This document shows positions 45,562 to 55,822 of a stretch of 64,000 bases of DNA, piece by piece. Source of the stretch: Bacteroidales bacterium (lineage in GTDB: Bacteria > Bacteroidota > Bacteroidia > Bacteroidales > UBA932); the NCBI GenBank assembly GCA_020026275.1, contig JAHHQQ010000006.1, positions 26,628 through 90,627 on the forward strand, written 5' to 3'. Under the pieces are notes generated by a model. It was not told where the DNA came from and did no database searches. It saw only the letters and a list, made by a program, of their open reading frames with translations. How positions within the stretch are numbered: position 1 is the stretch's first letter; every line of letters begins with the position of its first letter. The translations under genes were made by a program, and so were the position numbers.

Positions 45562-46992
45562 TCACCGGCCGATCTCCACCGTTTCACGATATTCTTTGCC
45601 GAAGCGGTCTGTAACAATGACTGTCACCACCTTGGCATCCGGAGAAGGTACCGCCATGAAATAATGAGTATTATTGTGCGGCATCTTGAAGCGGGGAATC
45701 ATCTTGCCTTTGTCTGTATAGCGTGCATTGATTTCTCTTACATAATTGGGAGAAATCTCTGTAACCTGTTCCATCGCACCCATTGCCCGGTCATCTTGAG
45801 ACCACTCCACTTTCCATCGGCTGTCATGATCCCATATATTGGCAATGACGGCATCCGGATGAAATTCAGATTCTCCTGGCAGGAATACCTCCATCTGGAA
45901 ATCCTTTTCCTTGCCCAGAGACTTGTAATGCCACGATAACTTTCCCTCCTTCTTTTCAAAAACTTTATATCCGGCTGGAGTACCGTCTGTACAATGATCT
46001 GCAACCCACCAGGCTCCACAAGCGGCTGCAATATTGTGCTCCAGATGCACTGAATCCAGTTCCGACACATTGTTGATATGGGTATGTCCACTCAACACAG
46101 TATAGTCGCGCCCTTCCAAGACTTCCAGCATCTCCCGCCCTTTTCCCAGCCACGGACGTGACGGGCTGAACCAACGTCTCATCGGACAATGCATGCAGAG
46201 CCAGATATGGGATTCTTCAGGGATATATTCCAACAAGCCGCTGACCCAGCGGATCTGTTCATCGGTAAATGACTCCACATAATGTTTCTGGGTATCGTAC
46301 ACAATATCGTCCAGCACTACCACATAATCTCCTCCTATACAGAAGGCATAATTCTCCGGTCCGAAACTTTGTCTGTATCCCTGAGCTGTCTCATAATCTC
46401 CCTGAGCCTCCTTGACATAGTCATGATTGCCAATGACAGGATAGACGGGAATTTCGGTTCTGGCAAATTCCTTCTTGAAGGCAGGGACCAAATTCATATT
46501 GTCCCAGACAATATCTCCCAGTACAATTCCGATGATCTGGTCAAATGTTTTTTTCTGTCCGGCTATTGTTGCCAGCAAATCTGGCATCACTTTTTTCTGG
46601 AAAAGAGCAAAATGCTTTTCATTGGCTGCTTGCGGATCAGCCATGGCGATGATAGAGTAATCTTTTGACCGGGAACTTCTGACCAGTTCAAAATCATAAC
46701 GGTCCGCATCCGTAACTCTCTGGTAGAATACAGGTATCCCGTCCACACGGGGAGCGGCATATCCCTCGGGAGTGACGACATAGACGAAATCAGCCGAATC
46801 AGCCACCTCCATTGAAAAACAGCCTCTTGAATTGGTCGTCGCAAATGACTTTCCATCTGTAACGACCACATGTTCAAGTCTGGTTCTTCCGCAATGCACT
46901 CGGCCCCTGACTTCCCTGGCCTCTGCCAAAGAGGACAGAGCCAGAGAGAGCACCGCCACCAGAACCATCTTGCCACATATCAATCTTTTCAT
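45562..46992 (-). CDS. Calcineurin-like phosphoesterase with N- and C-terminal beta-domains
   Basis: The ATG at 46992 (MKRLICGKMVLVAVLSLALS) is preferred; another lies two codons upstream. The protein has about 476 residues. The N-terminal 100 residues are a carboxypeptidase-regulatory-like beta-domain (GRVHCGRTRLEHVVVTDGKS). The phosphoesterase core shows IIAMADPQAANEKH, IVLGDIVWDN, PVIGNHDYVKEA, WLCMHCPMRRW and VLSGHTHINNVSEL. A C-terminal domain ends TVIVTDRFGKEYRETVEI. The first metal block has DPQ where DxH is usual. It is a paralogue of the larger phosphatase at 53819. Two such enzymes in one locus suggest two phosphate linkages. Confidence 0.9.
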   Translation of the reverse strand: MKRLICGKMVLVAVLSLALSSLAEAREVRGRVHCGRTRLEHVVVTDGKSFATTNSRGCFSMEVADSADFVYVVTPEGYAAPRVDGIPVFYQRVTDADRYDFELVRSSRSKDYSIIAMADPQAANEKHFALFQKKVMPDLLATIAGQKKTFDQIIGIVLGDIVWDNMNLVPAFKKEFARTEIPVYPVIGNHDYVKEAQGDYETAQGYRQSFGPENYAFCIGGDYVVVLDDIVYDTQKHYVESFTDEQIRWVSGLLEYIPEESHIWLCMHCPMRRWFSPSRPWLGKGREMLEVLEGRDYTVLSGHTHINNVSELDSVHLEHNIAAACGAWWVADHCTDGTPAGYKVFEKKEGKLSWHYKSLGKEKDFQMEVFLPGESEFHPDAVIANIWDHDSRWKVEWSQDDRAMGAMEQVTEISPNYVREINARYTDKGKMIPRFKMPHNNTHYFMAVPSPDAKVVTVIVTDRFGKEYRETVEIGR

Positions 46993-47069
46993 AAACATGA
47001 TACCTCTTTTTTTGAAGGGCCAGACATTTCAAGGTCCGGCCCCCAAAAATCTAAAAACAATTTTACAGC

Positions 47070-48626
47070 CTACATATCGTAAGAATCCAGAACAATGTTG
47101 TCTATGTACCAACGCTGTCTGTTTGGAGAGTCTTTCAGATAGTTCAGCGGTCTGATGAAAATCTTCGATGAAGTGGAAAGACCTGTGAGGGTGACAGATG
47201 CTTTCTGCCAGAAGAATTCAGTATGGCTCTTGCTCTGGCTATGGAAGATCGGCTCGCTCACCTTCTTGCCATTGCTCAGGATCTGGCCGTCACCGACAAT
47301 CTCAATCACCAGCTGGATATCGTCTGCTGGTTTGTTGTTGTCGCAATGGGCACACCAATCAAACTGCAAGTTCACATCCTGTCCATTGTAGGTACTTGGC
47401 ACCGGCTTGACCAGTTTCAATCCATTGTGGACGTCTGTTCTGCTGAACTTGAGATAATAGGTCTGGATATAAATGGAATTGTGCGGACCTCCGCCAGTAC
47501 TATGTCCGACAATATCATCATATCCTCTCTGATTGAAGTCACTCCAGAAATCCATCGGACCGAACACTTTATCATTCGGATTGGCAATGTTCGGAGCCTG
47601 GCTGGACTTGTCGGCGCCAACAGAGTCACCGACCTTCTTGCTTGGGTTGGCCTTGTTCCATGCCTCCTCATAGGTTTTCAACCATGAAAAATCATCCTTG
47701 AACCAGACGATACGAGGCACTTCACCGTTGTCTTGGATGGAGGTCACGACCATATAGAGACAACTTTCATCTTTACCGACGTAATATCCCTTGATCAGAA
47801 TCTTGTGCGCGAACATTTCCTTGAGGTCGAACTCAGGAAGCGGAGCCATCAAGACGAGAGACAACTTGTTGTTCGGGACGGACACCCTGGAGCCGTTGAA
47901 CACGCCTTCAACTGCAATGAAGGTTGTCTGGGCGCTCTGATACCGGTCAAATTCCTGCGTAATGTCCTTTGCCTCCGGAAGAATCACCTCACTGCCGGCA
48001 GAGAGGAGTTTGATCTTTTCGAGAGACTCTATAGACGGCACTCCATTCAAAGTAGTCTTGGTACCCCACATTTCAAATTTGTCACCGACTTTACCTTCTT
48101 CGGTGGAAACATAGACATTGGCTGTTCCGTCGCTCAGGACAATGCCCTTGAGACTTTTGGCGACCACCTGAGCTTCCTTGATTTTGACGAGAGACTGGTC
48201 TTCCAGTTTGGAAAGGTCTCCGAGTCTGGAATAATCCATACCTCTGAACTTGTCACCGACCTGTTTCACATGGACGGAGCAGTGGCTCATCAGCTTTTCG
48301 CCTTTGAATACCAGTTCTACCTCCCTTGGCTTGTCCACTTCATTTCCATCCATATTAGGGGTGGCGGCAATGGACACGTCCAATGAGCCGACTCCTTCAG
48401 AAGGAGTGATGCTGAGCCATTCTGGAGCTTCCACTGACCATTTTCCATCAGCATATACCGTCACCAGCTGCTCTCCAGGATTTTCGGCCTCAAATGTCAT
48501 ATAGCTGACACTGACCATGACTGCCTTTGCCGGTTTGACTTCATCCTTTTCACAAGAATTCAGAAAAGGAGTCATCGTCATCACCAGGGCGGCAAACGAT
48601 AAAAAACTATTTTTGAAAAATTTCAT
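47070..48626 (-). CDS. BACON-domain surface lipoprotein in the SusE/F position
   Basis: A 518-residue lipoprotein (LVMTMTPFLNSCEKDEVKP). Residues about 35-125 match a BACON domain (VTVYADGKWSVEAPEWLSIT, LVFKGEKLMSHCSVHVKQV). A middle OB-fold-like region resembles DUF5689 (SLVKIKEAQVVAKSLKGIVL, VYVSTEEGKVGDKFEM). The last 200 residues form a jelly-roll-like domain (NLQFDWCAHCDNNKPADDIQ, RQRWYIDNIVLDSYDM). Placed 20 bases after the SusD gene, it is likely the third surface glycan-binding protein of the locus. Confidence 0.82.
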   Translation of the reverse strand: MKFFKNSFLSFAALVMTMTPFLNSCEKDEVKPAKAVMVSVSYMTFEAENPGEQLVTVYADGKWSVEAPEWLSITPSEGVGSLDVSIAATPNMDGNEVDKPREVELVFKGEKLMSHCSVHVKQVGDKFRGMDYSRLGDLSKLEDQSLVKIKEAQVVAKSLKGIVLSDGTANVYVSTEEGKVGDKFEMWGTKTTLNGVPSIESLEKIKLLSAGSEVILPEAKDITQEFDRYQSAQTTFIAVEGVFNGSRVSVPNNKLSLVLMAPLPEFDLKEMFAHKILIKGYYVGKDESCLYMVVTSIQDNGEVPRIVWFKDDFSWLKTYEEAWNKANPSKKVGDSVGADKSSQAPNIANPNDKVFGPMDFWSDFNQRGYDDIVGHSTGGGPHNSIYIQTYYLKFSRTDVHNGLKLVKPVPSTYNGQDVNLQFDWCAHCDNNKPADDIQLVIEIVGDGQILSNGKKVSEPIFHSQSKSHTEFFWQKASVTLTGLSTSSKIFIRPLNYLKDSPNRQRWYIDNIVLDSYDM

Positions 48627-48646
48627 GTCAAATTCTTTTTAGAAGA

Positions 48647-50452
48647 TTAGAAATCAAGACCATCGGCCCAACCTGGGTTCTGTGTCAGATTCTTGTTCAA
48701 TGTACGGTCATCAATTGGAATCGGAAGATAGTAATCTCTTCCTTCGTCAAAAGAGATGGAGATTTTCTTGTAAGGGGAAACATAACCTTTATTGTCCTCT
48801 GTCAGCAGGAGTTCCTCTCCCATCATCAGCACTTCTGCATTTGCTACGGATGGTTTTGGAGTTCCCTTCTTGTAGAGAACGACATCAATCTTGCCGTCTC
48901 CGTCCAAGTCATACTGGCCAGCTCCAGGGAAATACATACCTGTAATCGGCTGTTCCAAAGATTCACCAGACTTCCATCTGAGCAGATCGGTGAAACGGAA
49001 ACCTTCTTCCACCAGTTCCACGGCTCTTTCACGACGGATTTCCAGAATGATGCCTTTGTTCGGGCCAGTCACATTCGGATAACCGTATTCTTTGGAAGAA
49101 AGATACCAGTCTGGATTGGCATTTGCCTCTGCGAGGCTGAGTTTCGGCATTCCAGCTCTCTCGCGCAGGAGGTTGACAGATTTGTCCAGATCAGCCTGAG
49201 TCAAGGTGCCCAGCTCAGCTTTGGCTTCGGCGAAATTGAGGTACACCTCAGCAAGTCTCATGATAGGCATATCATTGTATGACTGGCCGAACTTGTCCTT
49301 GGCCAGATTGTCTGCCGGCATGACGAATTTGACGATCTGATAGCCTGTGACAGAAGAAGTGAATGACGGGCATTCTACCTTGCTGCTGTTGATACGCTTG
49401 TAGCCTGGAGTACGGATGGTCTGAGCAAGACGAGGGTCTCTGTTGGCCGTCTCTTCCTTGAACTCCATTGTCTCCCAACCCGGTCGATCCGTAAATCTTG
49501 TTCCATCCTTCATCAGATAGGCATTGACGAATTTACGGGTAAGGCTGAGACCTCCCTGACTGACCATCAAAGTGACAGCAGTCGCATTATGAGTCATGTT
49601 TCTGCCCAAGTCATAGTCAATGGTCAGAATATATTCGCCCGGACCTTTTGTTTCATCGTACTGGGCGAACAGATTGAGGTAGTCCGTTTCAGGATGACCT
49701 GTACTGTACAATTTGTGAGGCCCCTCATCAATCACCTTTTCTGCGGCCTCAGCAGCCTGCTCCAGATAGAATTTGTAGTCATGGCCTTCGAGATCCAGAC
49801 CGTGGTATTTACGGAAAGTACCTTCAAAGAGGCAGAAACGGGATTTCAATGTCAAAGCAGCCCATTTGGTTGCTCTGTAGTGATGCTGGTCAGGATAAGA
49901 TTCCGGCAATCCTTCAATAGCCTCATCAATATCTTCTACCATATGGGATGTCACAAGTTCACGGGAATCTCTTGGCGCGTACAACAGCGGATCGTTGGAA
50001 GCCAATTCATGATCAATCCACGGGACGTCACCAAAATCGCGAACCTTGTCATAGTAGGCCATGACTCTGAAAAATTTGCAGAGAGCATTGTATTTTTTTA
50101 CGACGACAGGGTCTTCGCATTTGTCCAGGAAACCCAGAATGGTATTGACCGATCTGATATCATACCAATTCCATCCGCCCCCACTTGCAGGGACAGACAT
50201 GGAATTGCCCCCTCTGATCCTGTTGGATGGAGTCAATTTGATACATTGGTCACTTTGAGACTCATAGGGTTCCTTGTTGATGATATTATTGTAGAACGGA
50301 TTGGTTGCCAGCTGGAAATCGGAATCATTGCGATAATAGGACTCTGGCGTCAATTGTGATTTAGGAGTCTTGTTCAGCAGGTCTTCACAAGAAGTGAATC
50401 CCAGAAGAGCAGCTCCGATGGCAAAAACATATTTATATTTTTTCATATCCAT
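48647..50452 (-). CDS. SusD/RagB-family lipoprotein (third pair)
   Basis: A 601-residue SusD homologue (VFAIGAALLGFTSCEDLLNK; the ATG at 50446 is an alternative start). Family segments are YNALCKFFRVMAYYDKVRDF, KWAALTLKSRFCLFEGTFRK, MPIMRLAEVYLNFAEAKAEL, VNLLRERAGMP and ILEIRRERAVELVEEGFRFT. It ends TLNKNLTQNPGWADGLDF, a common SusD C-terminus. Twenty-two bases separate it from the SusC stop. It would bind the surface glycan product for import. Confidence 0.95.
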   Translation of the reverse strand: MDMKKYKYVFAIGAALLGFTSCEDLLNKTPKSQLTPESYYRNDSDFQLATNPFYNNIINKEPYESQSDQCIKLTPSNRIRGGNSMSVPASGGGWNWYDIRSVNTILGFLDKCEDPVVVKKYNALCKFFRVMAYYDKVRDFGDVPWIDHELASNDPLLYAPRDSRELVTSHMVEDIDEAIEGLPESYPDQHHYRATKWAALTLKSRFCLFEGTFRKYHGLDLEGHDYKFYLEQAAEAAEKVIDEGPHKLYSTGHPETDYLNLFAQYDETKGPGEYILTIDYDLGRNMTHNATAVTLMVSQGGLSLTRKFVNAYLMKDGTRFTDRPGWETMEFKEETANRDPRLAQTIRTPGYKRINSSKVECPSFTSSVTGYQIVKFVMPADNLAKDKFGQSYNDMPIMRLAEVYLNFAEAKAELGTLTQADLDKSVNLLRERAGMPKLSLAEANANPDWYLSSKEYGYPNVTGPNKGIILEIRRERAVELVEEGFRFTDLLRWKSGESLEQPITGMYFPGAGQYDLDGDGKIDVVLYKKGTPKPSVANAEVLMMGEELLLTEDNKGYVSPYKKISISFDEGRDYYLPIPIDDRTLNKNLTQNPGWADGLDF

Positions 50453-50474
50453 TTTCTTATTAGAGATTTATACA

Positions 50475-53400
50475 TTAGAATGAAATGTCAACTCCAAACA
50501 TAAATGACTTCTGCCAAGGATAGAACGCCCTGTTGTAGGCATCGTTGCCACCTCGGTTGAAAGTTGCTTCAGGATCTATGTATGCGCTGTGCTTCTTGAA
50601 TGGAGACCAGTATGCGAGGTTCTCACCTGAGAAATAGACTCTGAGGTTATCAATCCCTATCTTCTTTGTCAATTTGGCTGGAACCGTATAGCCGAATGAG
50701 AAGTTCTTCAGACGAAGATATCTGACATTCTGTATATAGGCATCATTGGTACGGCTCAGATAGCCATTGTATGCCATATAGGATCTGGCTCTTGGGAAAT
50801 AGGCATCGGTATTGTCATAATCCCACACATTGTCCATGAAGTCAACTGGAATGTAAGAACACATCGGCTGGCAATAGGGTCCCCAGAAAGCGAAGGATCT
50901 GTTGGATGGGTACCAGTAATGGTTTCCTGTTCCTTGGAAGAATACAGATATGTCAAATCCTTTCCAGTCCGCTCCCAATGTGAAGCCATAAGAAAGCCTT
51001 GGATTTCTGTTTCCGAGGATTTTGCGGTCACCTGGGGAATCGACGGTATTCGCGCCGATGCCAATCTTGCCGTCACCGTCCACATCAACATATTTCAAGT
51101 CACCGGCTTTCCAGCCATTCGGAATGTTACGTGAAATGTAGGCCAGGTCAACATCCTGTGAATACTGCTCTGCTTCTGCATCTGTCTGGAACAGACCGTC
51201 TGTGACAAAGCCCCAGATTTCACCGAGCTTCATTCCCTCGTAATAGGATTTTGCGAAAGTGCGCTCAGCGTTATCATACTTGGTAATCTCAGAATCGTAC
51301 TGGCTCAATGTCGCTCCGATGCTGTAACCGAACGGGCTTCCTGCCAGCTGGAACTGATCTCTCCAGCTGAGGGACAATTCATAACCCTTTGTTCGCAGAT
51401 CAGCCGCATTCTGTTTTGGTACAGCAATACCATAGACGGAAGGGAGCTGTACACCGTCTGTAAGCATATCCTTTGTATCACGGATATAAGCCTCTCCTGT
51501 GAACTGCAATCTGTTGTTGAAAGCAGCCACATCCAAACCGAGGTTATACTGCTCTGTCCTCTCCCATGTCAGGTCTGAAGAGTTCGGGGCGGACAAGGAA
51601 GCGTATTTGGACGGAGTGGATTCTCCAAATCCAAAATAGGCGAAGTCCTTGATGCTGACAGTTCTCAGATAGTAGTAGTTGCTTACGCTCTGGTTACCGA
51701 GGGTACCGAATGAGAAACGCAACTTGAGATTGTTGACTTTGTCCTTGATCGGAGCGAAGAAAGGCTCTTCGGAAATACGCCAACCTGCAGAAACAGATGG
51801 GAACAATCCCCAGCGATGACCTGCGCCAAAACGTGAAGTTCCGTCATAACGGCCGGAGGCTTCAAAAAGATATCTGCCTTTATAGTCATAGTTGATACGG
51901 CCGAAGAAACCAAGCAATGCATATTCTGACTGGCCGCCGCCTACTGAAGTGACAACCTCACCATCTTTGTTGACACCAATCAGATCCAAGTCACTCAAAT
52001 TGTCTGCAATCAGGTTCTGTCCTGAAGCAGTCACTCTTTTGTACTGGTTGGTCTCAAAGTTGCCACCGGCCATGACGGTCAGGTGGTGAGCCTGGTTCCA
52101 TGTATTCTCATATGTACCGAACACATTGGCGGCATAGTAGTTATGCGTCCCGACATATTCTCTCAGTTCATTGAGATTGGCACCGGTATCGTTAGTAATG
52201 AGCGGATCATCCGGGAAGTCCCTATAAGTGATATTGGTGGTCCTGTTGGTCTCCCGATATTGCTTGAAACGATAGGTGAAATTACCCACCAACTTGAAGT
52301 TCTTGAAAGGAGTGACGGTCAGTTCGGTCGTATTGGTCAGATCAGTATGATTCTGTCTGTTGATATTGTTGTCATTGCCCAGAATGATGTGGCGACCGTT
52401 ACATACAGCATAGGAACCATTCAGATGATGGGTTCTATAAAGCCATGAACCATCAGGATTCTTCATTGGAAAAATTGGAAGAGCATGGGCGGCAGAGAAG
52501 GCTATCACATTCTGGGTATTGTCCACACCGATGAAATTGTATCCGGAACTAAAGAAAGAAGTATTGTTGCTGAGCTTGATATACTTATTTACATCCATGT
52601 CAATCTTGGAACGGAAGTTATACTTCCTGTAGACATCCGGATTTTGTTTGAGAATACCGACATTCTTGTTGAAACCGCCTGAAAGGAAATATCTCACACC
52701 ATTCTTTCCACCGGATACAGATATGTTGTGCTGCTGCTCAGGATGCCTGTCATTGAACAGGTTGTGCCACCAGTCATTGTTACCGTAATATTTCCATTCA
52801 TCACGACCTTTCCTATTGTCGAGGACAGTCCAAGGGCGATCTGGATGCTCAGTCTTGTCGTTGACACGGAGCAGAAGCTGCTGCATGTCATAATCATCGT
52901 ACAGAACATACGGCGTGCCCAACGTCTCTGTACGGAATTTGTTGATTGCATAAACTGACCAGTAGCCTCTTGTCTCATAATCGGTTGAAGTGGTCGGTTC
53001 CTGCCATCCGAAACGTCCGCTATATCTCACGGTCGCTTTTCCGGTCTTGTTGCTTCCACTCTTGGTGGTAACCAGGATGACACCAAATGCTGCTCTTGCA
53101 CCATATACGGCTGCAGCAGAGGCATCCTTGATCACAGAAATGGATTCCACATCATTCGGATTGACTTTGTACAGATCACCGTCGGTACCATCAATCAGGA
53201 CAAGCGGATCCGCACTGTTGATGGAAGTATATCCTCGAATGTTGAGACTGCCATGTGAACCAGGAGCACCTGAAGAAGTAGTGATGTTCAATCCTGGGAC
53301 AGTCCCTTGCAACATGACGCTCAAGTCTGAGACACTTCTCTTTTCAAGAGCCTTGGATTCAACTGCAGTGACGGCACCAGTCAAGTTTACCTTCTTTTGT

Positions 53401-53741
53401 GTACCATAACCTACGACAACGGTTTCTTCAAGAGACATGGCATCTTCCTGAAGAACAATTTCCAGTTGTGCAATTTCTGAAGACACTTTGACTTCTTTTG
53501 TGACATACCCCAGGCTCGTCACTGTCAAATCAACTTCTCCAGATGGGATGGACATGGTAAAATGACCATCGGCATCTGTAACTACTCCATGCGTGGTTCC
53601 CTGGACGATGATGGCAACCCCTGCGAGTGGTTGCGAATTTTCATCAGAAACCTTACCGCTTAAAGTACGCTCCTGCGCAGATACGCTCATACCAATGCAT
53701 ACTGCGATGAGAGAAAGTACCAAAGATTTAAAGAATCTCAT
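50475..53741 (-). CDS. SusC/RagA TonB-dependent transporter (third pair)
   Basis: A 1088-residue transporter. Signal FKSLVLSLIAVCIGMSVSA is followed by a carboxypeptidase-regulatory-like domain (GKVSDENSQPLAGVAIIVQG), VVVGYGTQKKVNLTGAVTAV, the plug (PLVLIDGTDGDLYKVNPNDV, AAVYGARAAFGVILVTTK) and a barrel ending FMFGVDISF. There is no STN domain and no sigma or FecR gene in the locus, so regulation is through something else. It imports the oligosaccharide released by the locus enzymes. Confidence 0.95.
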   Translation of the reverse strand: MRFFKSLVLSLIAVCIGMSVSAQERTLSGKVSDENSQPLAGVAIIVQGTTHGVVTDADGHFTMSIPSGEVDLTVTSLGYVTKEVKVSSEIAQLEIVLQEDAMSLEETVVVGYGTQKKVNLTGAVTAVESKALEKRSVSDLSVMLQGTVPGLNITTSSGAPGSHGSLNIRGYTSINSADPLVLIDGTDGDLYKVNPNDVESISVIKDASAAAVYGARAAFGVILVTTKSGSNKTGKATVRYSGRFGWQEPTTSTDYETRGYWSVYAINKFRTETLGTPYVLYDDYDMQQLLLRVNDKTEHPDRPWTVLDNRKGRDEWKYYGNNDWWHNLFNDRHPEQQHNISVSGGKNGVRYFLSGGFNKNVGILKQNPDVYRKYNFRSKIDMDVNKYIKLSNNTSFFSSGYNFIGVDNTQNVIAFSAAHALPIFPMKNPDGSWLYRTHHLNGSYAVCNGRHIILGNDNNINRQNHTDLTNTTELTVTPFKNFKLVGNFTYRFKQYRETNRTTNITYRDFPDDPLITNDTGANLNELREYVGTHNYYAANVFGTYENTWNQAHHLTVMAGGNFETNQYKRVTASGQNLIADNLSDLDLIGVNKDGEVVTSVGGGQSEYALLGFFGRINYDYKGRYLFEASGRYDGTSRFGAGHRWGLFPSVSAGWRISEEPFFAPIKDKVNNLKLRFSFGTLGNQSVSNYYYLRTVSIKDFAYFGFGESTPSKYASLSAPNSSDLTWERTEQYNLGLDVAAFNNRLQFTGEAYIRDTKDMLTDGVQLPSVYGIAVPKQNAADLRTKGYELSLSWRDQFQLAGSPFGYSIGATLSQYDSEITKYDNAERTFAKSYYEGMKLGEIWGFVTDGLFQTDAEAEQYSQDVDLAYISRNIPNGWKAGDLKYVDVDGDGKIGIGANTVDSPGDRKILGNRNPRLSYGFTLGADWKGFDISVFFQGTGNHYWYPSNRSFAFWGPYCQPMCSYIPVDFMDNVWDYDNTDAYFPRARSYMAYNGYLSRTNDAYIQNVRYLRLKNFSFGYTVPAKLTKKIGIDNLRVYFSGENLAYWSPFKKHSAYIDPEATFNRGGNDAYNRAFYPWQKSFMFGVDISF

Positions 53742-53818
53742 AAATACATGTAGTTTTTAGATATTATTAAATATGAAAAATGAATTTTCCCGCTCATTGG
53801 CTTCGGATTTCAACAGGA

Positions 53819-55762
53819 TTACAACTCCTGCTTATAGGTTTCTGCAGTGAAACTCTTCGGACGGGTCATCGTTTCCTTGAAGACATGTCCGAACTCGTCT
53901 TCCACAACAATTTCCAATGTAGAATCGGAACTGCCAGCCTGCACCTCAAAGAAGTGGTCGGACCAACTGGTCGTAAACATCGGATTGTCGCTGATTTCAA
54001 ACCGTTTGGCAGTCAAGGCAATAATGTGGAGTGGATCATAGTCAAACCTTTTTTTCACAGGAAGAACCTTGCCGTTCTCCGTTACCGTTATCTTCCAGGA
54101 TGGATTGTAGTTCCATACATTGAGCAGCACGGCATTGCTCGGATAAGCACTGGCATTCTGTACATACTTTTCGAACTTCGGTTTGTTGGAGCCAAGTGGC
54201 ATATTGATTGTCTTCTTCACTTCATTCAGGTCATAGGCATGGAACTGATGAGATTCTGATTTTCCAGTTGCCTTGTAAAACCACTTGATGTCTTTTCCTG
54301 CAATTTCCCAGATGCCATATCCACCATGAGAGCCATCCACTGAAATATGGATGCCTGGAGTCATATGGGCAGACCACCACCAAGTTGCACAAACCGCACC
54401 TCCATTATGTTCAAAAACATTGTCTACACCTGTCAATTCCTTTTCGGCCGCCATATCGACATTAAAAACCTTATGAGTATGGCCCGTAATAATATCCACC
54501 TTGTAACCATTCAAGATTTCAAACAACTTGTCTGCTCCGGAATAATTGTATCTGAAGCCATCTGGAGACGACGGACGAGTGACTGGAGCATGTGTCGTCA
54601 AAATTACAGGAGTATCCTTGCTGACATGCTGGAGATCTTTTTTGAGCCATTCCAGTTGGCCGTCTGTCAAAGAGACGAAATATTGTCTGGAAGTAGTGCC
54701 ATCATAGAGACTGCAATCAATGTTGTCCAAGACCACATAGTGAACCTCACCGATGTTGAAGGAATAGTAGTTCGGCGCGATGTAATGGATATATGGATCC
54801 TCGGCCAAGAAATCATTGACTCCTCTGAAATCATTGTCATGGTTGCCCATCGTATGATAGACACAGATGTCCTTGAATTTGCTGTTCATCAAATCCAAGT
54901 ATTCAGGGAAAGCAAACTTGTCTTCATACCAGTAGATATCCCAAGTCATGTCACCTAAAGTTAGCGCATAGACCTTCTCGTCGCGATGTCTGACCAGATA
55001 GGAATTCATATCCTTGGCAAAATCCTCAAACTGGACAATGTCTCCAGTTCTGTTTGCAAGGTGCATATCTCCGAGAACCAGCAATTTGTAATTGGTCTGG
55101 TCACCTGCCTCCACAAGACGGAAATCGGCACGCTCACATACTTTTTCATTTTCTTTCAGCACATACCAGAGCTGCGGAAGGATTCCCTGACACTCCGGTT
55201 CGTATCCTGAAGGGACAGACACGAATACAGTCTTCCTCTCCTTATGTGACTTCAGTTGATAGATTCCCTTTTCATCGGTGACCGTCACCAGCACACCATC
55301 AGAAACGACCACTCCAGAAAGCGGCTTGCCATCGCAAGAAACTTTTCCGTACACGGTCACCCCTTCATCCGGAGTAAAGTCAAGACGTTCATAGAACTTG
55401 ATGAACATGGAAGAATACTTCATCAGTTTCTTCTCCTGTCCTCTCTTGACATAGACCCGGTAATCTCCCTGGACAATGCCATTCTGCAGCAGGACAGAGA
55501 TGGAGGATGTGCTGATTTCTGCAATGTCACATGGCCACAGTCTTCCATCATTGCTTTGCAAGATGACTTTGTCACCCTCAATCGGAGCCTTTCCTCCAAT
55601 CACGCCCAACTCCAATATCCTCGTGTCAATCGGGACTTCTGCAGATTCAGGGATATCCAATTGGACATCAAAGGCCACAGGGGTCTCTGCAGATTCCTTC
55701 TGACAGGAAATGAATCCGGCAAGGAGGATAAAAAACATGAATAAAAAAGATTTGAACTTCAT
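53819..55762 (-). CDS. Calcineurin-like phosphoesterase lipoprotein, multidomain
   Basis: The ATG at 55762 gives a lipoprotein signal (FLFMFFILLAGFISCQKESA). The protein has about 647 residues. An Ig-like N-terminal domain of about 110 residues is followed by a carboxypeptidase-regulatory-like domain (GKVSCDGKPLSGVVVSDGVL). The phosphoesterase core has LVLGDMHLANRTGD, LTLGDMTWDIYW, HTMGNHDNDFRG, ILTTHAPVTRP and IITGHTHKVFN. A C-terminal domain ends IVVEDEFGHVFKETMTRP, similar to the end of the 45562-46992 protein, so the two are paralogues. Unlike that protein it keeps the DxH metal block and is lipid-anchored, probably acting at the surface or periplasm on a phosphorylated glycan. Confidence 0.9.
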   Translation of the reverse strand: MKFKSFLFMFFILLAGFISCQKESAETPVAFDVQLDIPESAEVPIDTRILELGVIGGKAPIEGDKVILQSNDGRLWPCDIAEISTSSISVLLQNGIVQGDYRVYVKRGQEKKLMKYSSMFIKFYERLDFTPDEGVTVYGKVSCDGKPLSGVVVSDGVLVTVTDEKGIYQLKSHKERKTVFVSVPSGYEPECQGILPQLWYVLKENEKVCERADFRLVEAGDQTNYKLLVLGDMHLANRTGDIVQFEDFAKDMNSYLVRHRDEKVYALTLGDMTWDIYWYEDKFAFPEYLDLMNSKFKDICVYHTMGNHDNDFRGVNDFLAEDPYIHYIAPNYYSFNIGEVHYVVLDNIDCSLYDGTTSRQYFVSLTDGQLEWLKKDLQHVSKDTPVILTTHAPVTRPSSPDGFRYNYSGADKLFEILNGYKVDIITGHTHKVFNVDMAAEKELTGVDNVFEHNGGAVCATWWWSAHMTPGIHISVDGSHGGYGIWEIAGKDIKWFYKATGKSESHQFHAYDLNEVKKTINMPLGSNKPKFEKYVQNASAYPSNAVLLNVWNYNPSWKITVTENGKVLPVKKRFDYDPLHIIALTAKRFEISDNPMFTTSWSDHFFEVQAGSSDSTLEIVVEDEFGHVFKETMTRPKSFTAETYKQEL

Positions 55763-55822
55763 TTTTAGATATTGCAATATTGGTTATACGTTATAGACAT
55801 TATCAAATCCGACGGCTGTCCC